Below, piece after piece: positions 22,601 to 34,800 of a stretch of DNA of 64,000 nt. Position 1 is the stretch's first letter; every line of letters begins with the position of its first letter. Source of the DNA: Brachycybe producta (Eukaryota; Arthropoda; Diplopoda; Playtdesmida; Andrognathidae); NCBI GenBank assembly GCA_036925085.1, contig JAUPFP010000087.1, forward strand, positions 186,001 through 250,000, in the 5' to 3' direction. Below the pieces are notes generated by a model. It did no database searches. It was not told the DNA's origin and was given only the letters and a program-made list of their open reading frames with translations. Made by a program: the position numbers and the translations under genes.

Positions 22601-24679
22601 ATGTTCATATCTTTCAAATTAAACTTTTTTATATTTTCATAAATAACTAATTTTTAAAAATATCAACACATTATGTTTTATTTACAGCTGATTTTCGAAT
22701 TCTAATTTTTCTGCGTTTCATCAACAACACAAACAACTAGAAGAGTAACTGAAACAACTGATAGAATTTTGATGTTGATGACATCTTTCAAAATAAACTC
22801 TTTATAGAAAAAATGAAAAAATATCCCTTGGTTGCTGTTGGATCATTTTCAAACTTTCAAGTTTTTCTTTATTTTGCTTCTAAAAGTTTAAACCAGAATT
22901 TGATGGTCATTTACACTTAAAAGCACTTTAACTTTTTACACTTCTAGTTTTTAGAACATTAAAGTTTTTCTTAATGTTGCACCTGAGAGGCAGAATAATT
23001 AGTTAAAAAAAAACCAACAAAAAGGTTTTCCAAAATACAAAAAACCAAACCAAAACCGAACTAGATCAAGCCATCCGCTGAAAGGACGTAGTTCCAAAAT
23101 GACGCTAGCCTTCGCCTTGGAACAACGAGGTACAGTGAGAAGCTCCTCCATCTTTGCATTCTGATAGAAATCCAACACAATTTGACGCGAAGGTGTAACG
23201 GCGTTGTTTTCGTCGTCACTAGCATCGCTGTCATAAACCACATTTCGCGTTCGTTTATAAGAACCACCAGAATTGCTGCCACTTTCGTCTCCAGAACTAC
23301 GAGTTCTCCGTTTTTTCTTTCTAGACTTCTTCGAAAATTCTTAAATGTTTAAAAAAAAAACACCCATATAAATATTAGTTATTTTTCCTTTTTACCCAAA
23401 AACCACAAACAACTTTTGTCTTTGTAATGTTTGGATCGTTCGCTGTCGTTGTCCGATTTGTTTGCGCCATTTTTCCTCAACGATCCCATCGACTTAATTC
23501 GCTTTCTCTTTTTAAAGTTGTTGTGATTTGTAGTCTGAATATCAGAATCTGAATCACTCTCACTATGATTTCTTTCTGAAAACGAACAATATAAAGTCTC
23601 CGTAAAATAAAAGTTGGAAAAGTACAGAAACTTACTTGATTTTAAGTATTTAATGCAACTGTCCGAAGACCAATTGTGGATCACGAGTAAATCTTGGACT
23701 TCCTAGAACAACGAATTTCATGTTCTACAATTATTTGTGCCAAACGGTTTTCACTGTATACACACGAACCATGTAGTCTAGTTTTGGAAATACACGACAA
23801 ACTTCACGAAGACTTTTCTCTTTGTGTTCGATTTCAATGTCTATCTTTGTTGTTCTCCCTTGACTACGATTAAGATTCCCTCCCGACTGCCCTTCCCTTT
23901 GTTTTATTGGTGCTTTATGGTCGGAATCTCCGTTCTTTGCTACAATTTCTTCGCTGTCGCTACTACTACTGCTGCTACTACTTCGAATGACGGCTCGTTT
24001 CTTCTTCCCACCAGACGAATTACCACAGTCAGCCTTATTTATACCATCTGCAAGACAAATGTTAATCGAAGCCGAAGACGAGACTCCGTTCTTCAATGGA
24101 GATTCTCCCTCGAAATCGTACTCTTCATCGATTCGCCTGTTGAAACCGATAGGAACACAGTAAAAAAAAACGCAGCCATGCAAAGCAGATTAATAATTGC
24201 AAACCCTCGATGTCCTTTCTCGTTATTCGGACCATTATCGGATGCCTTTCCCTCTTGTTCGGACTCCGAATCACTCACAATGCAATTCTTCTTGACGATT
24301 TTCGTTTTCGTTCGAGGCTTTTCAACTAAAAACAACGAATTGAATGTTAGAAACATAAGTGAAAAATAACAAAAACGTATCTTCTTTTACTTGATTTAGA
24401 CTTTCCAACTACAACAGGAGGTTTCTTGTGTTCACCTTCCGAAAACGACCGTTCAAAAGCCGCAGCCGATGTCACGTCACCGCCGACGTTCTTTGTCTTT
24501 TTTGAATCATCTTTGCCGTTCATCATTTTAGCAGGTTTATATTTAAATTGTTCGAGATTTAAAGTTTTCTTTGTCGACGGTCGAGACTTCTGAGAACCTT
24601 CGTCAGAACAAAAAGAAAGTTCGGTCGGATCTTCACCTTCGTTGGCGGCGGCGGCGGCGCCAAAAGTTGAAGCAGACAT
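19641..24679 (-). CDS. SMARCAD1: SMARCAD1-type SNF2 chromatin remodeller (CUE domain, ATPase)
   Basis: Seventeen phase-consistent exons: 24391-24679, 24205-24325, 23770-24136, 23636-23702, 23414-23575, 23062-23339, 22066-22468, 21861-21999, 21474-21609, 21273-21404, 20837-21190, 20683-20778, 20518-20610, 20205-20323, 19953-20135, 19778-19887, 19641-19702, giving 1036 residues (human 1026). One CUE domain ([20 protein letters not shown]) spans the exon 3/4 junction after an acidic, serine-rich N-terminus. The ATPase core shows Walker [32 protein letters not shown], then helicase C with [14 protein letters not shown] and DRCHRVGQ. The end [11 protein letters not shown] matches the family's C-terminus. 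The protein restores silent chromatin behind replication forks and aids resection at DNA breaks, in the nucleus. Human SMARCAD1 has two CUE domains; I recognise only one here. Confidence 0.97.
20338..20480. repeat. MITE fragment in a SMARCAD1 intron
   Basis: TGTTTTAGAAACTAGAAGGG at about 20372-20391 and an inverted TTCTGGTTTCTAAACACTTT at about 20433-20452 are the outer arms of the main MITE family. The inner arms are lost, so this is an internally deleted copy within the 207-bp intron between exons 13 and 14. Confidence 0.6.
22469..23061. repeat. SMARCAD1 intron with two diverged MITE copies
   Basis: Left-arm motifs occur at about 22545-22630 (CTAGAAGAGTAAATATACAA, then CATATCTTTCAAATTAAACT) and again at 22730-22805 (AACTAGAAGAGTAACTGAAA, then CATCTTTCAAAATAAACTC). 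A right-arm remnant (TTCTAGTTTTTAGAAC) lies near 22943. This is the longest intron of the gene, and the insertions account for most of its length. Confidence 0.55.
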
Positions 24680-26285
24680 TGACCCAGATATTAACAGGAA
24701 ATAACACGAATAACGATCGATTTAATAATTTAAAACTAATTTAGTAACAACAACAACGTCTGAAATTTGCATAAAACAGAATCTTTGCAATAAATTACTT
24801 AAATATTTTCGATTGAATAACAATGAAATAAAATAATAGAACTCTCACAACTTGAAAGACAACATCATCAACCAAGGATTTCCCATAAAAAGAACGCAAG
24901 TGCATTCGGAAACAGCTACCTCTTTTAAACTATATCAGCCGCATTGTAAGAAGGTTGTGACGACAGAGGAGTTGACAAAAAATTTAAGCTTTTGTCACTT
25001 TGTCTGAATAAAAGGGAGTAATCAAAAATAAGGCAGAAACCTTATTGTTTAAACTGTTGAGGACGTTTGTTTGTTAGCATCCCTTTCTATCAGACTAAAT
25101 GATACAATTTTAAATTTTACGTCAACCCCTCTGACGTCACAAGCTTCTTTTTACGATAAGGCAGCCATATTAATAATAGTTGTATTCGAATGCACCCAAT
25201 GTATAAAACTCATGATAAATATATAGAGGTAGCTCAACCACACACATTATTATATTGCACAATGATACTTCCCACAGAGGACGAAAAAGCTCGTGTCGTC
25301 AGTGGGTCGACAACAAAATTAGGTTTGTTATTTCATCTTAATTAAGCGTGATAACAAACATTCTCAACAGTTTAAACAAAGGTATTTTTGCATTCTTTTG
25401 TAATTACCCCCCCCCCCTTTTATTAGACAAAATGACACGATCATCATTTTTTGGTCAACCCTTTTGACGTCACAAGCATCCTCAATGAAGCACTCCATTA
25501 TAGGACTGGCCGTCACCTCTACTTGGAGCTAAGTAATATCTAAATTTCATGACAAAGAACTGGATAGCCTCTTAAAAAGAGTCAAGGTTCTCCCCTTTAT
25601 AAAGAGAAATAGAAAAATAAAAGACGATAAAAAAAAAAGGAATATAGAAAACCGTGAATCAAAATTACAATTAAATCTCACTCACCCACGATGTCTTTCT
25701 CTAACATCGAGTTTCACTACCACTATATTTACCTTAATAATAAACTATCTATGAAAGACTTTGCCGGTTCCCCATCCTGAATGCTGCTGCACGTGGTTTT
25801 CAACTTCAGTCGAAATAAATGCTAAAGCTATTACATTAAGATTGATAAATTGTTAACAATGTTTTCATTCATTCCTTAATAAATGTTTAATGAAAATAAC
25901 TGTTTGGCTAAAAATTATTAGATATTTTTTTATGAAAATATCAAAAATGGAACCTGTAAATAATCACAACTCATCTACAAAACTGCTGTTAACTACAAAA
26001 ACTTAGGCCACAGTGTAAAAGATTAAAATATACATTTATACCATTGTTTAATAGCTTAAACTGAACAGCAATAAATCACTAGATTCACAATTCTCACATT
26101 ATATATTCAGATATTTTCATAACTTCCCAATCAGACGAGTCTACTTAAGTTCAGTGAAATTTCATCATTTATAACATTTGTATTTTATAAGAAAATTTTA
26201 TTCAATAAACAATTAAAGCGGTTAATTATATTAAAAGACGGTAAAAAAAACATAGAAAAATATGACAATGAAGTGAGGAAAAAAC
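24680..26285. other. Intergenic region between SMARCAD1 and importin alpha
   Basis: No gene is supported in 1.6 kb. The SMARCAD1 promoter should lie at the left and the importin 3' UTR at the right. Repeats: a composite of the TTGACGTCA family at about 24930-25240 (GAGGAGTTGACAAAAAATTT, then GTCAACCCCTCTGACGTCAC) and another at about 25370-25480 (poly-C, then GTCAACCCTTTTGACGTCAC). Each pairs an inverted GTCAACCCCT / AGGGGTTGAC motif with a CTGAT/TGTCAT block. Confidence 0.45.
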
Positions 26286-28895
26286 TCAAAACGAAAATCC
26301 TCCTTGAGGCATTGAGCCGGTTTCAGAAAACGTGAACGCTCCTTGATCAGTCGTATCTGGTGACGCCACAGCACTATCCTCACCTTCCTATCCATAAATA
26401 CAACAACATCTCCAAGTTACTACACACGAGACATGTAAAGAAAATTTCAAGTTGAACTTGCCTCTTCCCCGAAATACTTCTCGATCAGAGCCACCGACAG
26501 AGAGTAGACGTTCTCGTTCTCGTGGTGTTGTAACTGTTCAATCTTTTCGAGGCCATCACATTCTTCGATCATAATGCAAACTTTATTCGTCTCGCCCATT
26601 TTATCGGCAGCCTAAAAAAGTCGATCAAGAAAAACGTCAACAAAGAACCATTCGCAATCAAATATGTCGAACGCCAACCATGAAAATATTGTTTAGAGCG
26701 TCGAGAACGACTTGAATTGTCTTCGAGTCCTTGGCATCGAGCATGGCGCAAAGAGAAGGAAGGATTCCCTGCATCACTAAATAGGCAATTTGTTCTACTG
26801 TACCACCCGAAGTATAATTAGTCACAGCCCAAGCTGCTTCTCTTTGAGACTTGAAATCGCCCTTTTATTTAAAAAAAAAAATAATAATGCACATGAAAAA
26901 CAAAATCATTTTTAAGAAACTGCAATTTATGTAGAACACGACAAACCTGTTCGAGAACGTCCTTTAGAGGAGCGATTAGATCCGCATTGATGACAGACTG
27001 AATCTGTTCAACGCTGCCGGCCGTAATGTTCGAGATGGCCCAAGCTGCCTCCTTCTGTATGCTCTGCTTAGAGTGAGCTAGAAGCCGACGAAATGCTACT
27101 AAAACTCCCGTATCTATCACAGCTTGTGTCTGTTGGTCGTTTCCAGTTACTACGTTTCCGATCGCTCTCAAGGCAGGCGTCAGAACGGAAACATCCGGAC
27201 TGGTTAGCAGTTCGGCCAACTTATCAACAACTCCAGCGTTAATAACCTCTTGAATCTTGTCGTCCGATCCATCGGTCAAGTAAGAAAGTGCCCAACACGC
27301 ATCGGCAACAACCTCCTTATCTACACAGAGACAGACAGACGGCAATAAATAATTAGTAAGCAGGAAAATTTATGCTTTTTTTTTTTAACGAAAGAGAATG
27401 TTTAGAGGCTAACATTCATAAAATTATTTCAAGGTTGATGGAGGGGAAGCAAAAGTGCATCTTTGTAATTCAGAATTCTCTTTGTAACTTAACCTCTAAC
27501 TAGTCTCACTGAATGAAAAAAAGCGTTAACTCTTTCTGGCCTTAATTAGAAATACGTCAAAGATATTTTTCTCTTACGTTTGAGACGAAACTAGCATATA
27601 TTTTGGATAAAGCTCACCTTCATTTGAGATGAGAGTCGCCAGAGTGGGAAGACACTGTTTTACGACGTGGAAAGGTGGAGACGGATTCTTGTTTCGACAT
27701 AAGTTAGAGATCGTCCAAGTCACATTCCTCAAAAAAGCGTACTAATGAAACAAGAAAATAACGTGTTTTAAGTGTAAATTGGCGCTCCTCAACTCAAATT
27801 TTGACTATTCTGTCTTTCTGGAGCAAAATTAAGAGCAACTTGAAATTGTTTTAGAAACTAGAAGAGTAAACTCAATCACTAAGATTGTTTTTCATGTTGA
27901 TATCATCTTTTAGAATAACTTTTCTATGTTTTGAAAATACTTATTAAGTTATTCTGCTACTGTTCTAGTGTCAAACATGTTTTCAATTTTTCTTAACCGT
28001 TGCTTCTGAAACCCAGAATAAAAGCTAAGAATTTAAGAAACGGTTAAAAACCGGAATTTCCGGTCCGACGAGCTCCAAAAGTGGTTTAACAACACCCTGT
28101 TGAATAACGTAATCACGAAGTCCAGGTCCATCACCTTAAGAAAGAAATATTTCATACGGATTAGACGAATTACGTTTCAAAAAAGAAAATAAATGGCGAT
28201 AATAAAGACCGGCTATGTTTCCTAAAGCCCAGACCGCCTGTTCGCTAACGTTCAGATGAGGAGACGAAACGAGCCTGACGAACTCTTTAACGGCTCCGGC
28301 ACCAACGACTTCGGTCGTCTGAAACGAAGTTCCGGATGCGATGTTTGTCAGAGCCCAAGCGGCCTCGAACTGCAACGCCGGTTGATCGTCACATCCGAGA
28401 AACCGAACCAACTGCGGAACGATCCCGGCATCGATCATCAAGTCGATCGGAGGATTACGTTCGCGCGAAAGCATCTTGCGAGCGAACTGAGTCGCCTGCA
28501 GTTGCAACTGAGGTTCCGGATTCGAGATGAGGTTCATAATCTCGGCGATACTCATCGTCAAACCCTGAAAACGAAAACACCAATCGTTACGAAACAAGAC
28601 ATCGGTTGAATATAATTATTATTATTATACTAAACCGAATTCTGTTCTTGTAGCGGTTTGACGTCATCGTTAACCACGTCGACGTTTCGCCTCTTGAACA
28701 GTTGATCTTCCTTTTTCTGTTTGCGAAGTTCGACGCTAGCCTCCCCGCGTCTTCTTCTCATTTCCTAAGACGTAAACGTTACAAAAGAGGCCGCGCGCTG
28801 CGTCAAATCACAACGAGTTTATTTTAATTTCAACTTACGTTCACATCTTTGCCTTTGTTTTTGAACGTCTTCAATCTACTTTCATGCGAAGACAT
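26286..28895 (-). CDS. KPNA2: Importin alpha (karyopherin alpha, alpha1/KPNA2-like clade)
   Basis: Nine phase-consistent coding exons: 28839-28895, 28636-28764, 28210-28564, 28052-28134, 27618-27741, 26947-27320, 26679-26861, 26462-26611, 26286-26387, giving 518 residues (human KPNA2 529). An IBB domain opens the protein ([19 protein letters not shown], then [13 protein letters not shown]). Armadillo repeats follow with the W..N pattern that binds nuclear localisation signals: [83 protein letters not shown]. The acidic tail is EKYFGEEEGEDS. It bridges NLS cargo to importin beta and is recycled by CAS. FKNKGKDxxEMRRRR is typical of the KPNA2/Pendulin clade. The last intron uses a GC donor (GCAAGT at 26456-26461). 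A 5' UTR exon probably lies upstream near 29680. Confidence 0.96.
27742..28051. repeat. Importin alpha intron containing a MITE copy
   Basis: Left arm at about 27838-27925 (AAATTGTTTTAGAAACTAGA, then TCATGTTGATATCATCTTTT) and a degenerate right arm at 27950-28000 (TTCTGCTACTGTTCTAGTGT). The copy occupies most of the 310-bp intron. Confidence 0.6.
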
Positions 28896-28924
28896 TTTGT
28901 TCTATTCCGTTTAATGATGTCCTT

Positions 28925-29760
28925 TAAATTAAAAGAAGCAAATGTTACTCATTTTAAAACATCTTAAAAGAAGCTTTTTATGTTAATTTGAAAAAGAGCC
29001 CAACTTTAAGCAGACAATTTTTTTCAAATGTAGTCCATAAAAAAGTTTATTTTAAAAGATATCTCGATGAAACTAAGTGATCGAGCTACCCTTCTAGTTT
29101 CTAAAACACTTTCAATCATCATTCTCTATTCATTTTTGTTTTCTCAGAAGAATATTTATTTTTAATACAAGTTCATTAATGTAAATTTGCGATTAAAATA
29201 TCAAATGACGTCAGAGACATTCATTCAAATCAACAAGTTCTGACGTCATCCGAATAACTCGTTCAGTTCGTAACCTTGACAGACTGACGTCATTCATTTG
29301 AATTTGGCGCCATTTTTATTTGGAACCACGTGACACCAATACTAAAAGCCGATTGGTTGAAGCGAAGAATTTCAACGATTCCAACAAATAAAAAACCTCG
29401 AACACCAGACACAAAGCAACGACTAAATAATGAATTCAAAGTATTTTTCTGCTTCTTAATTTTATCATTAACCAAACGGTTAATGTTTCAAAATGAACAA
29501 CGTTTTCTTTCTGTATTAAAAATTGTTTAAAATGAGAAATGTGACCTTTGATAAACCTGTAGGTGTTTTTCTTAACAAAAGAGAAATTCTTCAACTCAAA
29601 TTTCTTAATAGATTTCATTCTTAAATGTAGCGCAATTAAATAAAGTTTAATAAAATAAAACAATTCATAAACTCACCTATAATAGTCTTTTGTCGGTTAC
29701 GTCCAAAGACGTTGCAGGAGAAATCAACCGAAATAAGACGACTGAAAAACTAAGAAAAGA
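28925..29760 (-). promoter_or_regulatory. Importin alpha 5' UTR intron and probable noncoding first exon
   Basis: On the minus strand a strong donor (TATAG/GTGAGTTT) sits at about 29677-29678, and a good acceptor (TTTAATTTAAAG/GACATC) sits about 30 bp upstream of the ATG near 28925. This suggests a noncoding first exon at roughly 29679-29760 and a 5' UTR intron of about 750 bp. The intron contains a half MITE (28985-29125) and three perfect TGACGTCA octamers at 29206, 29241 and 29285. The exon is inferred from splice signals only; transcript data are needed to place its 5' end. Confidence 0.45.
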
Positions 29761-31813
29761 AATCTGAGAAATTCCAAACGTGACAACGAGCGATTAACTT
29801 CAACCAGTGTCAGATTCACATCCACGAATTAGAATACTCGTTACAAAAAAAATCAGTTTGCTACTTCGTGTTCAAATCTATTTTGTTCACTCATTGGTTG
29901 ATTCAAATAAAAACTAGAGATCTCATTGGTTGCAATATCAACCGAAAAGGGTCAACGATCAGACAGAAAGTGACATCTGTTGACAGAAATGCAAAGCTAA
30001 AAATGCAAAACCACGTGTTACTTTAGGCAACATGTCTAGAGGTAGCTCAACTCCATGTTAGATTAAAAACAAACCACCATGGGTGAGTGAGCTTTAATTA
30101 TTTACTATATTCAACCTTAGACCAGAAGGTGGTGGTTGTGTTGTGGTCTAAGATTCAACGTACTTGATTTAAGGTTCCCGTTATTTTCTTTATCCTTCTA
30201 TCAATCTTCATAAAAAGAAGCGTCAATGTTTTTTACAAATTAGTGTTCCTCAAGAGGGCCTACATTTTGAAAAATTTAAAATTCGAAAAAATGAGGGAAA
30301 AAAAAGTACACAGTACCTAGTGCAGTATGAGCCTAGTACACACCGGATTCTTTGTTGCGATACATTGTTGCGGGGCAGAATCGCAACTGACGCGATTCAG
30401 ACCCGCAACATTGTTCCGTGTCCAGTGACTCCACACCTACACTCAGTGTTTCTTCCTCCTTCTTGCTTTCACCATGTAAATATCACCAGCGGAAGTGACC
30501 CTTGCAATATGGGCCTACACGGTGATTCGTAAAGAGGGGCAAATAAAGCAGAAACGGTGGTGGGCAGTGGGCACACAAGCTCTTCTCAGCTGAGCGCACA
30601 TTCGGTTTAAGCCTTTTGGACACCCTGAAATTGGAAGATGGGGCAGGATTGTAGCCTTTGTAGTCAGAAGACCATAACTTCCCACAAACACAATTTATAC
30701 AAAAGAATTTATCCTAAAGAAATAGACCTTTTCAAAGTTAATGATCTTTAACATGGGTCAAGCAAATTAGCATAATTCAAAATTGTATAAAATAAAAACG
30801 CCTTTGAATATTGTTAACATCTGGCGTTAATACCTGGCCACAATTAACATTCAAGAAGAGATTACAGCGTTAATTATTGATACAAAAAAATTCAACTTAA
30901 AGGCACTAATGGGTTCAAATTGAGTTAATGCTGTCTACGCTCTTGAAACTAATTGAAATAAAATAACAAAAAAATTGAAAAAACAGAACACAAAATGAAC
31001 TTTTGCAATAAGTTATTCTTATTTAAACGATACAAATACAGTACATTTACATAAAATGGACCATAAAAAACCGCAATAAGCCCAACACAAAATAAAAGCC
31101 CCTATCAAAAGTGTGTAAAACAGCTGCATTTTTGTTTTTTATAGAATTTTCGTAAATATAGAAAATTGCCCAATTTAATGACACTGTTTAAAGAAAGCTT
31201 AATTCAAACAGCTTCCCGGTTCTTCTTCTTCTAATTTATAAATCGCAATTTCTTAAATAAATGTGGGTTCATTTTCCGCCGCTCTAAATTTTGTATGAAA
31301 ATGTATTGGTGGGATATTTCTGGGTTGTATAAAAAAACGAAAACTACAATAGCTTTTTTTCATATAAAAACGATAGAATAATTAGAAGTTGTTGTTGTAA
31401 AAAGAGTTGTCGTGAGCAGGCGGAAAATCCCTAATAAAAGTGTAAATTCCAAAAGAATTTTTAACTACTACAAATTAATAATTTGTAACTTTCTTTTTCA
31501 GAGTTAAGAAATAAATTTCTAAAAAAAAATATCCGCGCATAAATAAAAAAAATTACATAAAATGGAATTTTAGCTGATTGGAAATAAATGAAATATAAAG
31601 AATAAAATTGTATATATATTTGCCTTAATTAAATAATAACATTTTGATCAAAGCTTTTGATTGCAACAAACATATAAAGCTAAAATATAATTAACACAGA
31701 CTGAACTGCATTGCAACTAAATTGAAAGCATCTTCAAATAAATTACTTTTTTTTTTTGGTAACCGTAAAATATTATGTCTAAATTAACAAATTCCTTCCC
31801 AACCGATCCTTTT
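29761..31813. other. Intergenic region between importin alpha and myosin VI
   Basis: Two kilobases with no supported gene. A repeat string (CTTTAACATGGGTCAAGCAA, then TTAGCATAATTCAA) near 30747-30780 matches the CIN85 intron at 10133. An imperfect palindrome around 30354-30412 (TTGCGGGGCAGAATCGCAAC, then GCGATTCAGACCCGCAAC) is GC-richer than the surroundings. TAGAGGTAGCTCAACTCC at about 30037 resembles a string near 25226. The right end must hold the MYO6 3' UTR. Confidence 0.45.
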
Positions 31814-34800
31814 TTATTTCTTGATACGAACTATGTACGGTTTTCCTCCGTATCGTTCCCACTCTGCCTCGAATTCCTTTTGTAGAATCTCTGCTCCTTT
31901 CTTTCGAGTTAATCCAGTTTCGTCTAAACTTAACTCGCACATCTGCATGTCGTCCACTCCTAAACAAGAACAAAAACTATAGAAAGCGAGCACAGGTAAT
32001 CGAATGAGCGGAACTCACCGGACACCAACAGAATGGGCGCTTTGTTTGGATGTAGTTCCATTTGCCGTGCGATGTATTCTCCTTCGAAATGAGCATACCA
32101 CCAGCCGCGTTGCTCTCCTCCTTGAGTCCCATCCGCACCCGGACGAACAAAAGGAATGCGAAAGAAGCGGCCGGGCGAGTTGGAGTTATCTTTAGAAACG
32201 CTCGTCGTCCTCGGAGGAACTGGAGGCAACGTCTCGGCTGTTCGTCAAAATACCAAAATTTTAAGTTCAACCAAAAAACAAAACTAAAAGAAACCGACCT
32301 AATTTCATGATTGAATATGGCGCCCTCTGCGTATCGCTTTCAGCTTTCTTTTTGTTATTTTTACTCTTCCAAGAATGATAAACCTTCAATCGCCTGTGAA
32401 ATTCCGCACGACAAGCTTCCAAAAGATCGATATCTGAAATAGACAAATTATCAATAAGATCTTTTTGAACATACGGTCGAATTGGGTCCGATTTCTCACC
32501 GACAGACGTATTGATTGTATCTCGAAGCTCCGAATACTTCCACTTCGATAAGTCGTAGGCACTGTTGGCAGCCTGTTGTCTCTGATTTACAACCACTTCG
32601 GAACTAATTAAATAAAAAAACAAAGAAATTTTGGTTGTTAGCGAGCTCGACGAGCTGCTGCAGCACCAACAACTCGAACCGCTTCAACGTTTGACCATTC
32701 TCCTCCACTTGACCATTCGTGTCTTCTGCAAGACGAAACGCAAGCTCGAAATCACGACGTTCCTGTTCTTCGTTCGCTTGCCTGCATTTCCAGATGATTT
32801 GTAATATTTAGACTTCTTTGTAGTAAATGAGAAAACACAACAAATATCTTACATGATGATGGCTTGTTGTCTTTCTTTTGCCAGTTGCTCTTGCATTGCC
32901 ATCTACAAACAAACAAATAAGCAGCTATTTAAATCGGTCACATTTAGGTCCGCTATTTCACGATAAAACTGACTTCTGCCTTTTTATTAGCTGCCTCATT
33001 TCTTTTACGTTCTTCTTCTTCGGCCTTACGTCTTACTTCCAATTCGGCTTTCCTGAAACGCAACAATATAATTGAAGAACGGTGCCTTCGTTTTGTCGAC
33101 ACACGATCGTTTAAAACTTACTTCTTTCTATCCTCCTCCTCTTCCCTTCGAAGTCGTTCTTCCTCTTCCTTCCTCTTCTTCTCTCGTTCCATCTCTTCCT
33201 GGATTTTTCGAAGTCTCGCCTGTTCGTCGGCGCTCTTCTGTTGTTCCAGTTTCTTCTTCAGAGATAAAAGTTGATCGTCCATCAATTTCATTAGCTCGCC
33301 AATGGTTTGATCTATTTGGTCTTGCGGCATCGCAGTCGTCTACAATTTTTTTTTCAAAAAGCGAATGATACCAAAACGATACATTTCAAATTCAGAGGAA
33401 GATTCGATTTAAAAATGGTAAATCACTTTGATTTTTTGGATCAGAGAGATCATTTTTGTTTCTAGCTGTTGAACTTCCAACAAACTTTGTTGTTTGTCTG
33501 CCTTTAACTGATTCACAAGATCAGTCATCAATTTCAACTGTCCTTGAAGGTTCTTTATGCGTAATATTCCGAGATATCTTTTGTTGAAAAATGAAAACAA
33601 GAATAAAGTAATTGGCTTCAGCTGACAACTCTAAACAGATGCTAACAAAGTCCATAGACGAGCGACTCTTGGTGGCATTCGACTCAACGATCTATCGATA
33701 TAACAATCTATTCTTTATAGATCGTTGATTCGACTCCATTTGTCGGTTTTCTGCCACACGTCGGCCACTTTTTGCAGTTTAATACGACCACTAAAAGTCG
33801 CTCTTCTATAAACATTGTAAAACGTACTTTGGTCGATATTTCTTCCTAGCCAAGTACATCCTGGCATTCTTCTGAATGATGATTAAATTTTGACGACGGT
33901 AAAGAATCTTGTTCCTCACTGGAACAAAAACACAAGTGATGCAAGCAAATAAAATTAAAAAATCAACTAAAATGGCTTACACTTGATGACGGAAAGTGTG
34001 CACCACTGAACTTTCTTCCACCGAGAACCCAGTAACCACTTGCGCACTCTATTGACCAGCTGAGCAAGGTTTTCGGGATCAGATTTCATGATCTGATCGA
34101 ATTCCGAAAATTTACCAGGACGAAAGAATACTTTCGTAAGTCCAAATTTGTAGTCGTTATCACTCAGTCCCAGAGCATGAAACAAAGCCTGTTAATCAGT
34201 TTAGTTTTGAAAAATTTCTCACTAAATATTTTATAGTATTCGTCAACCTTGCAGAACAGTCGAGGATCGAGTCTCGCAAGTTCCGCAGGAAGATAATTCT
34301 TATACATCGTGTATAGATCGGAAAACTGAGCTCGAGATGGAAATCCTTGCTGCATCAATTCCAGAACGGATGCCATTCCGGAACACTGGAGCTGACTTAG
34401 AACAAGTCCTCCTTCGAAAACGTGGCTTACCATTTTAGCATTTGGTTTTATGCACCGAACAAAGCTCGTTCCCTTTTAATCAACAAATCCGTCAAAATAT
34501 AGAACACGTAAGTTACGAGGCAAAAAGTCTCACCGTGTCACCGAGTTTGTCCATTAATTCTTGCAATTGGCTTCTAAATTTGCTACTAACGCTAATAAAA
34601 GTTAATTTTCCCTTCTTCGCTTGCTGGTCTCCCTCGAATAACACCTTCAAGAGAGGATTATGGCTTTCCTGAACAAGTCCCTCCAAAGATGCATGCAGAG
34701 CATCGTTGTTTTTCTCTATAAATTGGGCCTGATATTCATAGAAGAAAAATGTTATTGTTACCAAACAAATCCATAAATGTGTGTAATAAAAAACCAGAAA

